DNA of 64,000 nucleotides from Pseudomonas protegens. Its GTDB lineage: Bacteria > Pseudomonadota > Gammaproteobacteria > Pseudomonadales > Pseudomonadaceae. Position 1 is the first letter of the stretch, and the number at the start of each line of letters is the position of its first letter. The stretch lies in contig NZ_CP060201.1 of the NCBI RefSeq assembly GCF_013407925.2, positions 806,001 through 870,000 on the forward strand. The letters are read 5' to 3'. A program made the translations under genes and the position numbers. Below are positions 62,170-64,000 of the stretch, piece after piece. The notes beneath the pieces were generated by a model. It worked only from the letters and a program-made list of their open reading frames with translations, was not told the origin of the DNA and ran no database searches.

Positions 62170-64000
62170 ATGACAATAAGATCGCTACCCGCCCTCTCCC
62201 CCCTGAGCCTTGCCGTCCAGGCCCTGCTGCTGGCCGGCAGCCTGTCCCTGGGCGCGGCGGCCACAGCGGCCACCGCCCCGGCGGCACCTGCCAGCCAGAA
62301 CGTGACCTGGGAAGACATCGCCAACGACCACCTGACCACCCAGGACGTGCTGCAGTACGGCATGGGCACCAACGCCCAGCGCTGGAGCCCCCTGGCCCAG
62401 GTCAACGACAAGAACGTGTTCAAGCTGACCCCAGCCTGGTCCTACTCCTTCGGCGACGAGAAGCAGCGCGGCCAGGAATCCCAGGCCATCGTCAGCAACG
62501 GCGTGGTCTACGTCACCGGCTCCTACTCCCGGGTATTCGCCCTGGACGCCAAGACCGGCAAACGCCTGTGGACCTACAACCACCGCCTGCCGGACAACAT
62601 TCGCCCGTGCTGCGACGTGGTCAACCGCGGCGCGGCGATCTACGGCGACAAGATCTACTTCGGCACCCTCGACGCCCGGGTCATCGCCCTGGACAAGAAC
62701 ACCGGCAAGGTGGTGTGGAACAAGAAATTCGGCGACCACAGCGCCGGCTACACCATGACCGGCGCCCCAGTGCTGATCAAAGACAAGACCAGCGGCAAGG
62801 TGCTGCTGATCCACGGCAGCTCCGGCGATGAATTCGGCGTGGTCGGCCAGTTGTTCGCCCGCGACCCGGACACCGGCGAAGAGGTGTGGATGCGGCCCTT
62901 CGTCGAAGGCCACATGGGCCGCCTGAACGGCAAGGACAGCACCCCCACCGGCGACGTCAAGGCGCCGTCCTGGCCCGACGACAAGACCACCGAAACCGGC
63001 AAGGTCGAGGCCTGGAGCCACGGCGGCGGCGCCCCTTGGCAGAGCGCCAGCTTCGATGCCGAAACCAACACCATTATCGTCGGCGCCGGCAACCCCGGGC
63101 CATGGAACACCTGGGCGCGCACCGCCAAAGACGGCAACCCCCACGACTACGACAGCCTGTACACCTCGGGCCAGGTCGGCGTCGACCCGAGCACCGGCGA
63201 AGTCAAATGGTTCTACCAGCACACGCCAAACGACGCCTGGGACTTCTCCGGCAACAACGAACTGGTGCTGTTCGACTACAAGGGCAAGGACGGCAAGGTG
63301 GTCAAGGCCACCGGCCACGCCGACCGCAACGGCTTCTTCTACGTGGTGGACCGCAACAACGGCAAATTGCAGAACGCCTTCCCCTTCGTCGACAACATCA
63401 CCTGGGCCAGCCACATCGACCTCAAGACCGGGCGCCCGGTGGAAAACGCAGGCCAGCGTCCGGCCAAGCCGCTGCCGGGTGAAACCAAGGGCAAGCCGGT
63501 GGAAGTCTCGCCGCCGTTCCTCGGTGGCAAGAACTGGAACCCCATGGCCTACAGCCAGGACACCGGGCTGTTCTACATCCCTGGCAACCAGTGGAAGGAG
63601 GAGTACTGGACCGAGGAAGTGAACTACAAGAAAGGCTCGGCCTACTTAGGCATGGGTTTCCGTATCAAGCGCATGTACGACGACCACGTCGGCACCCTGC
63701 GGGCCATGGACCCGACCACCGGCAAGCTGGTGTGGGAGCACAAGGAACACCTGCCACTGTGGGCCGGGGTCCTGGCGACCAAGGGCAACCTGGTGTTCAC
63801 CGGCACCGGCGACGGCTTCTTCAAGGCCTTCGACGCCAAGACCGGCAAGGAACTGTGGAAATTCCAGACCGGCAGCGGCATCGTCTCGCCGCCCATCACC
63901 TGGGAACAGGACGGCGAGCAGTACATCGGCGTGACCGTGGGCTACGGCGGCGCGGTGCCGCTGTGGGGCGGCGACATGGCCGAACTGACCAAGCCGGTGG
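62170..64000 (+). CDS. pedE: calcium-type PQQ-dependent alcohol dehydrogenase (3' end outside window)
   Basis: 610 codons are present and the frame stays open at the window end, so only the last few residues are missing. Signal peptide to about residue 42. Quinoprotein features: CC at 147-148, metal/PQQ ligands E221, N308 and catalytic D358 in DAWDFSG; position 360 is serine, so the lanthanide-specific aspartate is absent and calcium is expected. Orthologous to PedE/ExaA. It opens divergently from pedF, its cytochrome acceptor. Both the 17-bp palindrome and the CCTTGGT site lie in its upstream region. Confidence 0.95.
   Translation, partial: MTIRSLPALSPLSLAVQALLLAGSLSLGAAATAATAPAAPASQNVTWEDIANDHLTTQDVLQYGMGTNAQRWSPLAQVNDKNVFKLTPAWSYSFGDEKQRGQESQAIVSNGVVYVTGSYSRVFALDAKTGKRLWTYNHRLPDNIRPCCDVVNRGAAIYGDKIYFGTLDARVIALDKNTGKVVWNKKFGDHSAGYTMTGAPVLIKDKTSGKVLLIHGSSGDEFGVVGQLFARDPDTGEEVWMRPFVEGHMGRLNGKDSTPTGDVKAPSWPDDKTTETGKVEAWSHGGGAPWQSASFDAETNTIIVGAGNPGPWNTWARTAKDGNPHDYDSLYTSGQVGVDPSTGEVKWFYQHTPNDAWDFSGNNELVLFDYKGKDGKVVKATGHADRNGFFYVVDRNNGKLQNAFPFVDNITWASHIDLKTGRPVENAGQRPAKPLPGETKGKPVEVSPPFLGGKNWNPMAYSQDTGLFYIPGNQWKEEYWTEEVNYKKGSAYLGMGFRIKRMYDDHVGTLRAMDPTTGKLVWEHKEHLPLWAGVLATKGNLVFTGTGDGFFKAFDAKTGKELWKFQTGSGIVSPPITWEQDGEQYIGVTVGYGGAVPLWGGDMAELTKPV

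Noticed and set aside
56782..64000. Long opposite-strand open frames over pedH, the metallohydrolase and pedE (and similar ones over the T6SS genes)
   Set aside because: They are codon-bias shadows of high-GC genes; their translations are low-complexity and lack family motifs or ribosome sites.

Overview
The window is high-GC DNA from a fluorescent-group Pseudomonas (P. protegens / P. chlororaphis / P. putida relatives). This rests on gene content (an H2-type T6SS locus, a ped/exa alcohol-oxidation locus, HglS, aruFG-like genes) and on Pseudomonas-style intergenic palindromes. No rRNA, tRNA, CRISPR array, insertion sequence or replication origin was seen. The species is inferred, not demonstrated.

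Layout. 1-4100: end of an N-formylglutamate amidohydrolase-like gene, an APC amino-acid permease and an isolated pair of arginine N-succinyltransferase-like genes. 4200-8165: a cobalamin riboswitch followed by a TonB receptor, a thioredoxin-fold [2Fe-2S] protein and a periplasmic binding protein, a B12-responsive uptake operon. 8250-12550: a MASE2-GGDEF diguanylate cyclase, 2-oxoadipate dioxygenase/decarboxylase HglS and an exported FAD-linked oxidase. 12550-13272: a compact C4-like antisense RNA cassette ahead of a tiny leader ORF and a DUF3077 gene.

13339-44211 (minus strand) is a complete-looking type VI secretion locus in the order of P. aeruginosa H2: tssA-B-C-E, F-G-H, sfa, orfX lipoprotein, fha, tssJ-K-L-M, PP2C phosphatase, Ser/Thr kinase, then vgrG, a DUF4123 adaptor, three tandem DUF3304 immunity-like lipoproteins and a Tle1 (DUF2235) lipase effector. 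There is no hcp. An AT-rich effector module (PAAR, a DUF6402-like protein and four small membrane proteins) interrupts the core between tssE and tssF.

44500-50600 holds small unknown genes, an ABC ATPase/permease/AttH-type lipoprotein operon and yniB. 50680-64000 is a periplasmic PQQ-dependent alcohol oxidation locus: ercS-like hybrid kinase, ercA, pqqB, pqqA, pedI, pedH, a metallohydrolase, a SoxYZ-like carrier, pedG, pedF and, divergently, pedE (cut by the window end). pedH carries the extra aspartate expected of lanthanide-dependent enzymes; pedE has serine there. A perfect 17-bp palindrome of identical arms lies upstream of both pedE and pedH, and a different, phase-locked promoter element is shared by pqqA, pedI and pedF. 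These two regulatory patterns and the C4-like cassette are the most interesting observations.
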